NCBI GenBank assembly: GCA_019237115.1
Contig: JAFAHS010000068.1
Span: 1-64,000, forward strand
Direction: 5' to 3'
DNA: 64,000 nucleotides
Source of the DNA: Deltaproteobacteria bacterium
GTDB taxonomy: Bacteria > Desulfobacterota > Binatia > Binatales > Binataceae
Below the pieces are notes generated by a model. The model worked only from the letters and a program-made list of their open reading frames with translations. It was not told the DNA's origin and did not search any database. Every line of letters begins with the position of its first letter. Within the stretch, counting starts at the first letter, position 1. Both the position numbers and the translations under genes were made by a program. Below are positions 49,856-59,555 of this stretch, piece by piece.

Positions 49856-50308
49856 ATGGCTCGCGGAGGCGTCAACCATATTGCCCTGACGGTCAGTGAC
49901 CTGGAAAGCTCGAGCACATTTTACGACAAGATCTTTACTTTCATAGGATTAAAACGCGTCGAAGTTCCGGAATCCACTCAGCAGGCGATGAAGACCCGAC
50001 TCCGGACGTGGGTCGGACCAGGCTACTCGATATCGATCCGTCCGTCGAAGGGTGAGTTCGCGCGCAGGGTACACGATCGAAACGCTCCGGGATTTAACCA
50101 TTTGGCCTTTACTGCCGAGAACCGATCGGAGGTTGAGAAACTGTACGAGTTGTTGAAGGAAATAGGAGCGACAATCCTCGATGCTCCCTTCGAGTATCCG
50201 TATTCCCCCGGATACTTCGCGGTCTATTTCGCCGATCCTGACGGTTTAAAATTCGAATTCGCTCACGCACCCGGATATGACCGCTATCGGGCAGAACCTG
50301 ACGAGTGA
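49856..50308 (+). CDS. VOC-family (glyoxalase-like) protein
   Basis: The 150-residue protein opens GVNHIALTVSDLESSSTFYD with the first metal-type His and has a second half ending FAVYFADPDGLKFEFAHAPG with the Glu. GFNHLAFTAENRSEVEKLYE starts the second repeat. VOC proteins include dioxygenases, isomerases and resistance proteins. GGAGG lies 8 bases before the ATG. Surrounding SDR scraps suggest a former catabolic cluster. Confidence 0.85.
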   Translation: MARGGVNHIALTVSDLESSSTFYDKIFTFIGLKRVEVPESTQQAMKTRLRTWVGPGYSISIRPSKGEFARRVHDRNAPGFNHLAFTAENRSEVEKLYELLKEIGATILDAPFEYPYSPGYFAVYFADPDGLKFEFAHAPGYDRYRAEPDE

Positions 50309-50557
50309 GGCCCCGCCCGACCACCAGGTCCTTGTCGTCATCGTGCCGCTCGGGTACCACAGACGGCGGGTGTTGGGAGACGGCGGATTCGCTCACCCAA
50401 GCGATTCGGCAGCGATTTCGAGAAAGACCGGGAGCCGGGTCCTAGTCCGGGCGTTCAACCAGCGCATAATGATTCCTCGGCGGCGACGTACCGGAGGAAA
50501 GCAAACGCCGCTTTAATCTCGCGAAGTATCGGACCTTGGCAGCGTCGGGTTATTTTG

Positions 50558-51082
50558 ATGTGGACAGTCGAAGCGCTGAAGGAATGGCACGACTTTTACG
50601 TTCTGGTAGGAACGGCAGGGGCGACTTTGCTCGGCTTGCTGTTCATTGCTGTTTCGCTCGGCGCCGGTTATCTGACCAAAGAGAGTCAATCGGCGACGCG
50701 CACGTTTATGAGCCCGGTAGTCATCCATTTCACTAGCGTTTTCTTCTTGTCTGCCCTCGCCTTATTTCCATCGCATCAGGCTAAATTCCTCGCCGTGCTA
50801 GTTGGTGCCACCGCTCTGATCGGTGCGATCATTTCCACCTACATCACGATCCAAGTCGTGCGCACCGACATGACGAACTATCTCCAGGACTACTTGGCGT
50901 ACGGCTTGTTACCAGGGGTCGGGTACCTCGTGCTGCTCGTGGCCGCCGTCTCGATCTATCTGCAAAAGGATTTTGGGCTGAATGCGCTAGCAGCGGCTCT
51001 TTTGCTGTTGGCGATCGCCAACATCCGCAACGCCTGGGACCTGACGCTCACTATGGTCCTTCGGCACCAGCGAAATGATTAG
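50558..51082 (+). CDS. Four- to five-helix membrane protein, unknown function
   Basis: The 174-residue protein has hydrophobic segments at YVLVGTAGATLLGLLFIAVS, VVIHFTSVFFLSALALFP, LAVLVGATALIGAIISTYIT, YLVLLVAAVSIYL and LAAALLLLAIANIRNAWDLT. WHDFYVLVGTAGATLLGLLF is a common start in bacterial proteins of unknown function. No operon partner is visible. Confidence 0.7.
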   Translation: MWTVEALKEWHDFYVLVGTAGATLLGLLFIAVSLGAGYLTKESQSATRTFMSPVVIHFTSVFFLSALALFPSHQAKFLAVLVGATALIGAIISTYITIQVVRTDMTNYLQDYLAYGLLPGVGYLVLLVAAVSIYLQKDFGLNALAAALLLLAIANIRNAWDLTLTMVLRHQRND

Positions 51083-51273
51083 CTGAGAGCGGTGAGCTGG
51101 TTGCATCCAGCAATTTGAGGCGCTATGCGGGATTGTCTCCGAGGAAGCTGTGGATGACTGAAAGACGGGATCACAGAGACTTGCGGCTCGTCGCCGATAC
51201 CGCTCGTCGCGTTTCGAAGTGAACAATTCAAAACGCACGCGAGGGCGATCGCGACGTGTTCGCCAGTTCAGCT

Positions 51274-51380
51274 ACTGACTTTTGGTCAGCAGTTTCTGGC
51301 TCAAATCCGAGGGGTCGGTCCAGAGAATCCTGTGTCCCGCCGGGAGACACAAGTTCCATAATGTACCGGCTACAATAGTC
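51274..51380 (+). repeat. Degenerate tRNA 3' half and IS481 end, copy 3
   Basis: CTGACTTTTGGTCAGC and GGCTCAAATCCGAGGGGTC resemble the anticodon and T arms of a tRNA-Lys, with losses. From 51327 a stretch with GGAGACA and AATGTACCGGCTACA matches the IS481 end at 11806 and 37971, in the same orientation as the second. The order tRNA-half then IS end is the same at all three sites. Confidence 0.45.
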
Positions 51381-51635
51381 TCTCCCACAGATGGCAGGAA
51401 TCGTTGGTCTTTGTCTGTCCCGGCTCTTGCGCGATCAATGTTTGTTGCGCTCAGGGCGATTCCGGAATTACCGGGCCCTGTGCCTTGCTTTCGGCCTCCT
51501 TGATGACGTCGCGACCGGACTTGTTGAGATCGTCTTACTTCCCCCAATTCGCAACGCCCAGCTGTACGTATGACCGAGGCGGTGTAAGGGAGCCGGTGCA
51601 TTGGCGGACGTGCTGGAACCGCGGGGCCTGGGGCG

Positions 51636-52418
51636 TCAAGCTGATCCCGCTATGCTGCCGGCACCCGCGAAGAAAACCAACGCGCGGACTTCTATGCTCT
51701 GACGCGCCTGCACCGGAGCAGCCATCGTGGGCAGGTCGAACGCGGTATGTGCGGTGACGCGGGCCTGGCTATTTTTGCTTGAGTCGAAACACTTGAAGAG
51801 CAGCACTTCACTCGTGGTCATCGCGGAAAAATAGTACCAACGGTGGTTGGGGTTGAAGTCGAACAGATAGACTTCGTGCTTGACCCCTTCTTCCGTGGGT
51901 ATGAGGTCTGCGGCCGCGATACTTTGCGCATCACAGACTGCCAGCGGTGTGTCGAGCACAGGGCCTGTGATCGGCCGCCATACATTGATCACGGCGTAGC
52001 GCTCTTTCAGCAACGCCTCGGCTTCCAGAGGCAGATACAATCGCACGCGTTCCGGAGCTGACTTCTCAGTGTAGTCATCGTGCACGATTTTGACGGGCTG
52101 GCGCGCACCTTTCGCGGCGCGCTCGGCCTTCGAGGCGGAGCGCACGTCATGTTCGAACGCGACCGCTCTTGCAGCCCCAGTGGTCTCCTTGAGGAGTTGT
52201 TCGACCTCCGGGTAGTAGACCGCACGCACTTCCGCCTCGTCGAAGAAATTTGTCGACGCGGTCTTGTGGCGACGTAATATAAATCCCTGCTGTTCCAAGG
52301 ACAGCTGGTCGACGACGGCACGGGCATTGTGAATAGGCACCGACCTGCGACCCGCGCCGGCCGTGGCGTAATTGAGATGAGCCTCGACATGTTCGAGCTT
52401 CTTGGTGACGATGCCCAT
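51636..52418 (-). CDS. CmcJ/NvfI-family oxygenase-like protein
   Basis: The 260-residue protein reads VHDDYTEKSAPERVRLYLPL, RYAVINVWRPITGPVLDTPL, AVCDAQSIAAADLIPTEEG, FNPNHRWYYFSAMTTSEVLL and TAHTAFDLPTMA. These are the conserved blocks of the CmcJ/NvfI group (cephamycin 7-alpha-methoxylase subunit and fungal endoperoxide/GA4-desaturase relatives), 2-oxoglutarate-type iron enzymes. The HxD pair is in VHDDYT. No biosynthetic partner is close, so the substrate is unknown. The start at 52418 has no clear ribosome site. Confidence 0.8.
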   Translation of the reverse strand: MGIVTKKLEHVEAHLNYATAGAGRRSVPIHNARAVVDQLSLEQQGFILRRHKTASTNFFDEAEVRAVYYPEVEQLLKETTGAARAVAFEHDVRSASKAERAAKGARQPVKIVHDDYTEKSAPERVRLYLPLEAEALLKERYAVINVWRPITGPVLDTPLAVCDAQSIAAADLIPTEEGVKHEVYLFDFNPNHRWYYFSAMTTSEVLLFKCFDSSKNSQARVTAHTAFDLPTMAAPVQARQSIEVRALVFFAGAGSIAGSA

Positions 52419-52809
52419 GGTTTCGTAGTATCGCTCGGGGTTCCTTTCGGGCCTTCCAAACCCGATTCGTAATATAAGATCGAATGACTTTCCTCGCCAG
52501 GACTCGATCCGATTCCGTTCCGTGTTGTTGGCAGCCGTGCGCTATTACGCTGCCTCGAGCGCCTGACGTACGCCCTCGCCGACAAGAGGCTATCGAGCCG
52601 CACGATGGCGGCTCGCTTGAACGCATCGTGCTGTTCAGGAGTGGAGAATGACGGCCTGGGTACGAGAGTCTGGGGCGCGGTCACAGCCGTCCGGCGATGC
52701 TCAGATGCGGACGCTGCCCTACGAAGAACTAGACCACGTAAGGATCACGGAGACCTTCCTCAACAACCCCACCAAGTTCCTGCGTCATCTTATCGGAACC
52801 AGCAGAGAA

Positions 52810-52880
52810 TCCGCAGATTACGCAGATTTCACCGATACGGAAATGTGCGTGAATCTGCGCAACCTGCGGACCTCTTTTTT
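52810..52880 (+). terminator. Long imperfect hairpin followed by a T run
   Basis: TCCGCAGATTACGCAGATTT at 52810 pairs with AATCTGCGCAACCTGCGGA ending at 52870, leaving a loop of about 16 bases, then TTTTTT. It may end plus-strand transcripts. CGCAGATTACGCAGATTT is a sequence scattered through many genomes as a repeat. Confidence 0.55.
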
Positions 52881-55518
52881 ATACCGTTATCGTGCCGAGC
52901 TTCACAGGCACGCCGCCGACAGTCTGCGGTACGGCTCCTACTGTGACGGAGGCCGACTCAACCGTCTGCGTGGACGAAAAAAGACCATTACCGCTAGGGC
53001 CGCTGCTGCTCCCACCGCATCCAGCCGCGCCAATCGCGACGACTGTGAGCATCGCGGCGAAAATCGCGATCTTGAGTCGCCGTCGCTCGCTGGTTCCGGC
53101 CAGACACATGCCCAGTAATCCCAGCCCGAGTAGTAGATGACCCAAACCGTTGCCGTTGGTTCCATTCCCTGCGGAGGGAATGATCGAAGCATAAGCGAAT
53201 CGTACGCCTGGTCTGTCGATCATCCCTGGAGTAAGCGCGATTACGGTCGAGAGTGCGAAGGTCGCGGTCTGGCCCGCCGGCAGACTCAAGGCGGGTGAGA
53301 ATGTGAAGACGGTGTTCTTGAGGGTTGCCGGGGGCGAGGAGGTGGACGAGGTGGTACCAATCGTTGCGGTCAACGTAAACGACGAGAACACGAACGGGTC
53401 GCTCACGTTAATAGTCACCGAGTTTATGGTTTGGGTGCTTTTGGTCTTGTTGGCAATCGTAAAAGTGCCTCCCGCGACAGTATTTGTGGGAGACCCGCCG
53501 CCGGTTCCAGACTTAGTTACAGTAACGACCGCCTGGGGGCCCGGAGTGGCGGTGGCCGTGGGAGTAGGAGTCGGAGTAGGAGTGGGAGTGGCAGTGTTCG
53601 TCGCCGTAGCGGTCGCCGCGGGCACAGCCGTCGCTGCCGCCATCGCGCTCGAGGAGCCGGTCGGGGTCTCAACAAAAGCAGTGACGAAATTGTTGATGTC
53701 GATGGTGCCCCATCCGGTCACCTGGTCGTAGCCGGCCTGCGCTGTGAATCCCGCGACTCCATTAAAGTTGTTGTCGCCGGCGGTGATGTCATAGAAGCCT
53801 GCCGCCGACTGTCCAGCACCGGCCGATTGGTAGACTTGGGAGTTGATCGAGCCAACATTGGCGCCTGACTTCTGAACGAGCAGGTCTGCAACGCCGGCCC
53901 AAGCGGCTGCCGCGAGACTTGTTCCTCCATAAACCTGGAGGCATGCACCGGCGGAGGTTTGCAGACAATTGTTGGTGCCGACAGTTGTGGGGTCCTGGTA
54001 GACAAAGGCGCCCGGATAGTTGGGACTGGCGACAAATGCAACGTCCGGCTGGTCGCGCGCATTGTCGTTCGGGGTCAGACCGTTTTGGTAAGTGGGTTTG
54101 CTGAAGTAGATGCTGGCACCACCGCCGGTGGCTCCTCCACCAGCGAACGATCCGATGGGATCATCGCTATCGTTCCACGCTCGCTCGGTCGTATGCGAAG
54201 TCAGACTGCCAGCATTAAAAGCAGTTCCACCTACGGAAGTGATAAACGGATTTGAGGCAAGCTCGTTAACATTTTTCGTGGTACCAGTTACGCAAGAGGC
54301 GCCGTTAAACACGGCACCAGCCGCGCCGTCATCGCCCGCGGAAACCAGAATGGTCTGTCCCTGGATCTGCGCCTGGGTGATGATGTTTCCGATAGTCGTC
54401 GTGTAGAATGAGGAACTTCCTCCGCACAACGAGAAGCTGACGCTAATGACGCCGCAGGCGCCATTGGTGACGGCGCCCTGAATTGCATCGACGATGGGAC
54501 CGTTGGTCGAGCTGCTGCCGTTACCAAGGAAATACTTGATGGCGGCGCCAGGCGCGACTGAGTGCGACCATTCCAAGTCCACCAGTGTCTCGACTTCGTC
54601 GCTGTTAATCCCGGGACTGGTGCCATCAACCAGAATCTTGGTGATGTTCGCGCTATTGTCGGGGAGTCCAAATTGGTTGTTGAAGGCCGCAATCGGAGCG
54701 GTGTTAAAATCCGAGTCTCCAACAATCGCGATGCAGCCGGTGCCGGTTACTCCCGCTGTCTTCAGGGGACCCTCATCGTAAAAGGTATAAAAGTCGTTGG
54801 GGGTGAGCGATGTCTGGCCCCCCATGGTCACGTCAGGAGATTCTACTGCGGGGGAAGCAGCCGGAAGCGACGCCAACATCAGCGGCTCCTTCAATGAAGC
54901 CGCCGGATTCGACATGGAGCGCGCCGCTAGTCCCTCTTCCGCCGGACGCGCCGGGTTAGCGCTCAGTGCCTTGGACGCGAACAGATTGCTCAGTCCGGTT
55001 ATGCTGCTAACTAAGCCCCCATATTCGGCCGGAAGCTGCGGATCGGTTGCATTGGCGAACTTGGTCCCGTCGGCCGAAAACTTCGAAATGGCCGTATTGA
55101 ACGTATGGCTGATGGAAGCGACGCTTCCGTTGAACTTGACGAAGCCCTGGGCAGGTGAGCCACCGGTCACCTGGAACCCTTCGCTGGTCAGCCAGTGTGA
55201 AACCTTGTCGAATTCCTCCTGGGTTACGCCGAAACGCACCGTGTATTCCTGGGGCGTCAGCCATTTGTGATACTGCGGCGAGCCGGGGTTCTGTTGCGCG
55301 GCGGCCAGAGTATTCAGCTCACCCTGATTGCGCGGCTTGAACCAAATTTGCAGCGCGAGGTTCTGGGTCGCTTCGAGGTCTCCATAGGTTGGGAGTCGAA
55401 GTGACTCAAATGGGACGGTCCCTGAAAGTTTCACAGTAGATTGCGCCCGCGCCAACTCAGCAGGAGACAGGTATAGGGCGATGGTTGCAAAACAGGCCAG
55501 GATTCGAGCGAGCTTCAT
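52879..55518 (-). CDS. S53 (sedolisin/kumamolisin) protease
   Basis: The 879-residue preproprotein has a signal peptide, a pro-kumamolisin activation domain (residues 30-180: LQIWFKPRNQGELNTLAAAQ, YHKWLTPQEYTVRFGVTQEE) and a peptidase domain with SDEVETLVDLEWSHSVAPGA near 310 and the Ser in YGGTSLAAAAWAG near 532. The middle tail is a run of TPTPTPTP (near 645). It ends with a glycine-rich membrane segment, an ERRR stop signal and AAGCGGSSSG. The protein should be exported and auto-activated at acid pH. The Ser and Glu sites look intact. Confidence 0.85.
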   Translation of the reverse strand: MKLARILACFATIALYLSPAELARAQSTVKLSGTVPFESLRLPTYGDLEATQNLALQIWFKPRNQGELNTLAAAQQNPGSPQYHKWLTPQEYTVRFGVTQEEFDKVSHWLTSEGFQVTGGSPAQGFVKFNGSVASISHTFNTAISKFSADGTKFANATDPQLPAEYGGLVSSITGLSNLFASKALSANPARPAEEGLAARSMSNPAASLKEPLMLASLPAASPAVESPDVTMGGQTSLTPNDFYTFYDEGPLKTAGVTGTGCIAIVGDSDFNTAPIAAFNNQFGLPDNSANITKILVDGTSPGINSDEVETLVDLEWSHSVAPGAAIKYFLGNGSSSTNGPIVDAIQGAVTNGACGVISVSFSLCGGSSSFYTTTIGNIITQAQIQGQTILVSAGDDGAAGAVFNGASCVTGTTKNVNELASNPFITSVGGTAFNAGSLTSHTTERAWNDSDDPIGSFAGGGATGGGASIYFSKPTYQNGLTPNDNARDQPDVAFVASPNYPGAFVYQDPTTVGTNNCLQTSAGACLQVYGGTSLAAAAWAGVADLLVQKSGANVGSINSQVYQSAGAGQSAAGFYDITAGDNNFNGVAGFTAQAGYDQVTGWGTIDINNFVTAFVETPTGSSSAMAAATAVPAATATATNTATPTPTPTPTPTATATPGPQAVVTVTKSGTGGGSPTNTVAGGTFTIANKTKSTQTINSVTINVSDPFVFSSFTLTATIGTTSSTSSPPATLKNTVFTFSPALSLPAGQTATFALSTVIALTPGMIDRPGVRFAYASIIPSAGNGTNGNGLGHLLLGLGLLGMCLAGTSERRRLKIAIFAAMLTVVAIGAAGCGGSSSGPSGNGLFSSTQTVESASVTVGAVPQTVGGVPVKLGTITV

Positions 55519-55987
55519 GCGATTCCCCCGTCAAAACGCTAACAAGGCTGTTTATCAGCGGTGAAAGGTTTAAATTGATAAACCCTATTGGAAAACCCCA
55601 GAACGCTTCGGATGCGTTAAATCTCTGTTACGTGAAACGACGGGGCACCGGAAAGGGATGTCTTCGCCCTGACTGTCGGAGAGATAGGGGGCCGTCACAG
55701 CCCTTGACGGCCACCTGTGCAGCGGTTTGGGAGCTTTTCGGGTGAACAACCCTGCGATTAATTGGTCTGGGGGTCGGTTTTCAACACTCCGGGAGGTTCG
55801 CAGTAGGGATGAGGACGCATCTCCCGCCGGGCCCACCCAGTGCATCCAGCGCGGTCCACTTGCTGCGAAGGCAAAGGGCATCGAAAAGGAGGATTCAGGT
55901 TCGACGAATCCTTCAATGCTTGTCTGGTATTCGGCTCATCCGGGTGTGACTTTTGCGGAACGCAGTCACAGCTGGGACTATGCCAGC

Positions 55988-56224
55988 ATGGCGGTCCAGA
56001 TTACGATTCGCGACGTTCCGGAGAAGGTACGCAATGAACTGCCGGGACGCGTCGCGTCGCAGGGTAAATCGATGCGGGTATTTCTTCGGGCTGAGCTCGA
56101 GCGCCTGGCTGCTCGCCCGTCAATCGAAACGTGGCTCGAACAGGCCCGGAGCAGAAAACAAGCGGCCGGGACAAGGATTAGCGCCGCGCAGATCCTTAAA
56201 CATCGCAACGCGGACCGTCGTTGA
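55988..56224 (+). CDS. FitA-like ribbon-helix-helix antitoxin
   Basis: The 78-residue protein starts MAVQITIRDVPEKVRNELPG, RVASQGKSMRVFLRAELERL, a beta strand and two helices of the FitA/Arc type. The rest (IETWLEQARSRKQAAGTRIS) contacts the toxin. The gene's stop overlaps the VapC-like start (TTGA). It lacks a strong ribosome site. Confidence 0.8.
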   Translation: MAVQITIRDVPEKVRNELPGRVASQGKSMRVFLRAELERLAARPSIETWLEQARSRKQAAGTRISAAQILKHRNADRR

Positions 56225-56617
56225 GCGCCGTAGTCGATTCATCGGTGCTGGTCGCCGCACTCGTCGATTCGGGTCTGACCATGACCTGGGCGGAACAAGT
56301 TCTGGCCGGCGGAAATCTATGCGCTCCGGAGTTGGCAAAAGTCGAAGCGATGAACATAATTTATCGCCTTGAGTGTGCGAAACAAATTGCTACCGTCGAG
56401 GCCAACCTCGATGTCCACGCGCTGAGCCAACTTGAGATCGAGCTGTTTGCGTTCGAACCCTTCGCAAGGTGGGTGTGGGAACTTCGTCATGCCGTCACCT
56501 GCTATGATGCATGGTACGTGGGCCGTCGCCGAAGCTGCGGACTTGCCGCTCGCAACGCTGGGCCATCGTCTGTCCCGCGCCAACGGCCCTACCTGCAAAT
56601 TCCTCATGCCCCGGTGA
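56221..56617 (+). pseudogene. VapC-type PIN toxin with a frameshift
   Basis: From a TTG that overlaps the antitoxin stop, the frame reads SAVVDSSVLVAALVDSGLTM, with LAKVEAMNIIYRLECAKQIA and HAVTCYDAWYV. At about 56515 it moves to another frame: AVAEAADLPLATLGHRLSRA and TCKFLMP. Together they make a full VapC with all acidic sites (first Asp at residue 6, then Glu, Asp in YDAWYV and a late His-Arg in place of Asp). A single-base shift would have removed toxicity; the antitoxin survives. Confidence 0.75.
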
Positions 56618-57075
56618 CCAAGCAATCGGGCGCTTGGAAGACGATTCTCAAGAGTTACGCCCCGCGCTACCGACTCGCTTCCCACTGACTAATCGCTGAA
56701 CCAAAAAACGCGCTTTTTTTCGCACGCCGGCAAACCGCCAGCAATATCAGGTCGATTCCGATCCAAGGCGAGCTACCAACATCTATATGTCACAGGGCAT
56801 CCCACACCTCTCCCTAAAGGCGAGAAGTGTGACCCATGTGTCGGATACGTCCTGTCACCTGTGTCGCGTCGCTTACCACGTTCCCCGCTTGGCCCGATGA
56901 ATTTGCCGCGGCAACTTCTCCCATGCGTTTCTTCAAAAGCTTCGCGCGGCACTCTCATTCTCGCTGCGCGCGCTCCGGGTATCTCGAAAATACTGGACCA
57001 GCTTTGGCCATGGCGTCGAGTCCATCGCTAGACTTTTCCAGGCTTTCGGAGTTTTTAGTAGGAACAGGAACTTTT

Positions 57076-58260
57076 ATGAGTCTACCGCTTCATGGTTACC
57101 GTGTGGTCGAACTCGCCCAGATTTATGCGGGCCCCTACTGTGGCTTCCAATTGGCCCAGTTCGGCGCTGAAGTCATCAAGATAGAACCGGTCGGAACTGG
57201 CGAACTTCTGCGCAAACGTCCGCCCGCCAAACATGGCACCAACTACGGCTTCCTCATGCTCAACACGGGCAAGAAGTCCGTCTCTCTCAACATCAAGGAT
57301 CCGCGTGGCCGCGACATCCTCTTCCGCATGCTGGCCGATTCGGACGTGCTCCTTGAGAACTACGCTCCTGGCGCGCTCGAACGGCTCGGGCTCGGCTATG
57401 ACGATCTGGCTCCGCGTTTTCCTCGTCTCGTTTTCGCTTCAAGCAAAGGATATGGTCCAGACAGTCGTTTTGCCCAACTGGGAGCGATGGATTTCACCAT
57501 CCAGGCTGCCTCCGGGATCATCAGTATGACCGGGTATGCCGACCGCCCGGGCGTACGCGTCACCGCCGCGTTAATCGACACCAGCACGGGGATGCATCTT
57601 GCCGCAGGCATCCTGGCGGCTCTCCTTCAGCGCGAGCGCACCGGCCGAGGTCGCAAGGTCGAGGTTGCGATGCTCGACGTCTGCATGCCCGCGATCAACG
57701 GCGCTATCGGTGTCGTTCAGGACGGATTCAAGGTCCGCCGCCTCGGCAACCGCCATCCCACCAGCTGCCCTTGCAATACCTATCCATGTTCCGACGGCGA
57801 GATCTGGATTTACTGCCTGACCGAAGCCAACTGGCAACAACTCGCGCGCCTTATGGCACGGGAGGAACTCATTGACCATCCTGACTACAAGGACCATCAG
57901 AGCCGTTTTAAGATGGTCGACCAAATCGACTCCATGGTCGGGCAATGGACCGCCACCCAGAAGCGTGACAGCCTGGTCAAGCTTCTTCTTGCCCACGCCA
58001 TCCCATGCGCCCCAGTGCGTGAAATCGATGAAGTCGCCGCCGACCACGAGCTTGCCGAACGTCATATCGTGCGCAACGGCACCATTGCCGATTACGGAGA
58101 CATCAAGGTTCTAGGATCCGCCATCAAGATGTCCGGCCTGCACGGCGACGAAATTCCACCACACGTCCCCGAGCTTGGCGAACACACCGCAGAAGTACTG
58201 CAAAGCCTCGGTATCTCCGCGGCCGAGGTTGACGTGTTGCGCCGCGACGGGATCGTCTGA
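57076..58260 (+). CDS. Family III CoA-transferase (CaiB/BaiF), second copy
   Basis: The 394-residue protein reads GYRVVELAQIYAGPYCGFQL, AQFGAEVIKIEPVGTGELLR, LNTGKKSVSLNIKDPRGRDI and LLENYAPGALERLGLGYDDL, all landmarks of this enzyme class. It moves CoA between carboxylates. GGAACAGGAA lies before the ATG at 57076; the longer frame to 56836 has no support. It is intact and stands alone between a toxin-antitoxin locus and repeats. Confidence 0.9.
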   Translation: MSLPLHGYRVVELAQIYAGPYCGFQLAQFGAEVIKIEPVGTGELLRKRPPAKHGTNYGFLMLNTGKKSVSLNIKDPRGRDILFRMLADSDVLLENYAPGALERLGLGYDDLAPRFPRLVFASSKGYGPDSRFAQLGAMDFTIQAASGIISMTGYADRPGVRVTAALIDTSTGMHLAAGILAALLQRERTGRGRKVEVAMLDVCMPAINGAIGVVQDGFKVRRLGNRHPTSCPCNTYPCSDGEIWIYCLTEANWQQLARLMAREELIDHPDYKDHQSRFKMVDQIDSMVGQWTATQKRDSLVKLLLAHAIPCAPVREIDEVAADHELAERHIVRNGTIADYGDIKVLGSAIKMSGLHGDEIPPHVPELGEHTAEVLQSLGISAAEVDVLRRDGIV

Positions 58261-58416
58261 ATTGCCTGTTGAGCCGCGGGTTCGGGCTCGTTAGCCCGCA
58301 TGATTACCCGCGTTAGCCGGCCGTACTCATTCATACAATAGGGTTGGTTGGCGAGCGTGGTCTGTCTTGCGATGCGGAGAGATCGAACTAGGTCAATAAC
58401 CCGGACATTCAGAGCC

Positions 58417-58480
58417 GGCCGGTTTTTGTCAGCGGTCGCCGGTTTCGTCCGCGGTCGCCGGTTTCGTCCGCTGTAGCCGG
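58417..58480 (+). repeat. Tandem 19-bp repeat
   Basis: TCGCCGGTTTCGTCCGCGG occurs twice in tandem with a diverged first copy (GCCGGTTTTTGTCAGCGG) and a partial fourth (TAGCCGGG). It lies in a 460-base gap with no gene, between the CoA-transferase and the next short frame. Confidence 0.7.
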
Positions 58481-58719
58481 GATTCACTGCCCTCGACCAC
58501 GCGCGATGGCCTCTTGCCCATCCCTTCCCGCCCCACGGCGTGCCTTCCAGCACCAGCGTTTCTTTTTTCGCGGCCCTGCGCTCTGAGATCCGCGCTTCAC
58601 CCATACCCTCTCATCTCAAAGCAGCGGGAATAGCTCTTGCTTGGACTAGACAAATTTTTGTCTTTTTCCGCTCTACAACGGGGTAATCACGAGCGATCTG
58701 ACGCAAAAGGATTGTGCAC

Positions 58720-58944
58720 ATGCCTGATTTTCAGGAGATTGACCTCAACATCGCACGAGCACGAATCGTCCTTTACCTCATCGCGATGCTGTCGTTGTAC
58801 GTGGATCCGGCCACCGCTGGTCGAATGGATAGCGCGAGCAGTTGTTCCATGGGACCGCGATCGTACGCCGATGTCTATGCAGAAGCTTCATACCACTCAA
58901 TGCCTGGAAGATGCGCAGGCGGCGATTTACCAATTATTCGATGA
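58720..58944 (+). pseudogene. Membrane protein N-terminal fragment
   Basis: The frame reads MPDFQEIDLNIARARIVLYL, then IAMLSLYVDPATAG, the amphipathic and first membrane helix often found at the start of sensor-type membrane proteins. After about residue 36 the sequence is unrelated. It is a truncated piece of a larger gene. Confidence 0.4.
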
Positions 58945-59038
58945 GATTCCAGAAGCAGAAGCCATCGAGGTACGAGTCTTCAGTGGGGAGACCCAACCGC
59001 CCGTGTTGGCCGGGATCGTGCCGCGCGCGGAGACCTGA
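58871..59038 (+). CDS. Possible 55-residue conserved-type ORF
   Basis: The frame opens MSMQKLHTTQCLEDAQAAIY, QLFDEIPEAEAIEVRVFSGE and ends VLAGIVPRAET. It is acidic and well composed, unlike random frames around it. No ribosome site is clear and no family was recognised. It overlaps the end of the preceding fragment in a different frame. Confidence 0.4.
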   Translation: MSMQKLHTTQCLEDAQAAIYQLFDEIPEAEAIEVRVFSGETQPPVLAGIVPRAET

Positions 59039-59555
59039 AACATGCGATCTACGAGTCGAACGGGAATGAATCTTAAGTCGCTCGGCTTGAGATTCAGGCT
59101 GAGCGATGGTCGACTCTATCCTTTGCCTTTATCGGAGAAGCGCGAAACCGCCCCCTGAACGTTGCTGACCGCGTTTGCCGTGAACCCACTTTGTGTATTT
59201 GCGGATCGCTGGAGTTTTGGCGGAACTGGGGCTCCAAGGCGCGCTCATCTCGAGCTGCGAAACCTGGAAATCAGCTGTACATCTCCTCGTGCGCGGTCCG
59301 CGCCAAGCTTGGAGCTCGCCGGCCTGGAGATGGGTGATGGCAGCCTGCGATCTCCCGCAAGAGTTGATCAGTGGGGTCGAGGACAGTTTCCACGATTTGG
59401 GCCTGGAGACTTGGACATCGGCAACTATCAGGATCCCAAGCGCCCGCGGATCGGTGCAGCGCGCTGGTGCTAGCGATCCAGGTACGCCTCCCGCTCTAAA
59501 CGGTGGGCATGGTCGGGGAGAATTCGAGACCTGGAGGTCTGGCCGCGAAGCTGTT

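Noticed and set aside
53303..55270. Several plus-strand frames over the S53 protease
   Set aside because: Val/Gly-rich mirror frames of the protease; no start sites or motifs.
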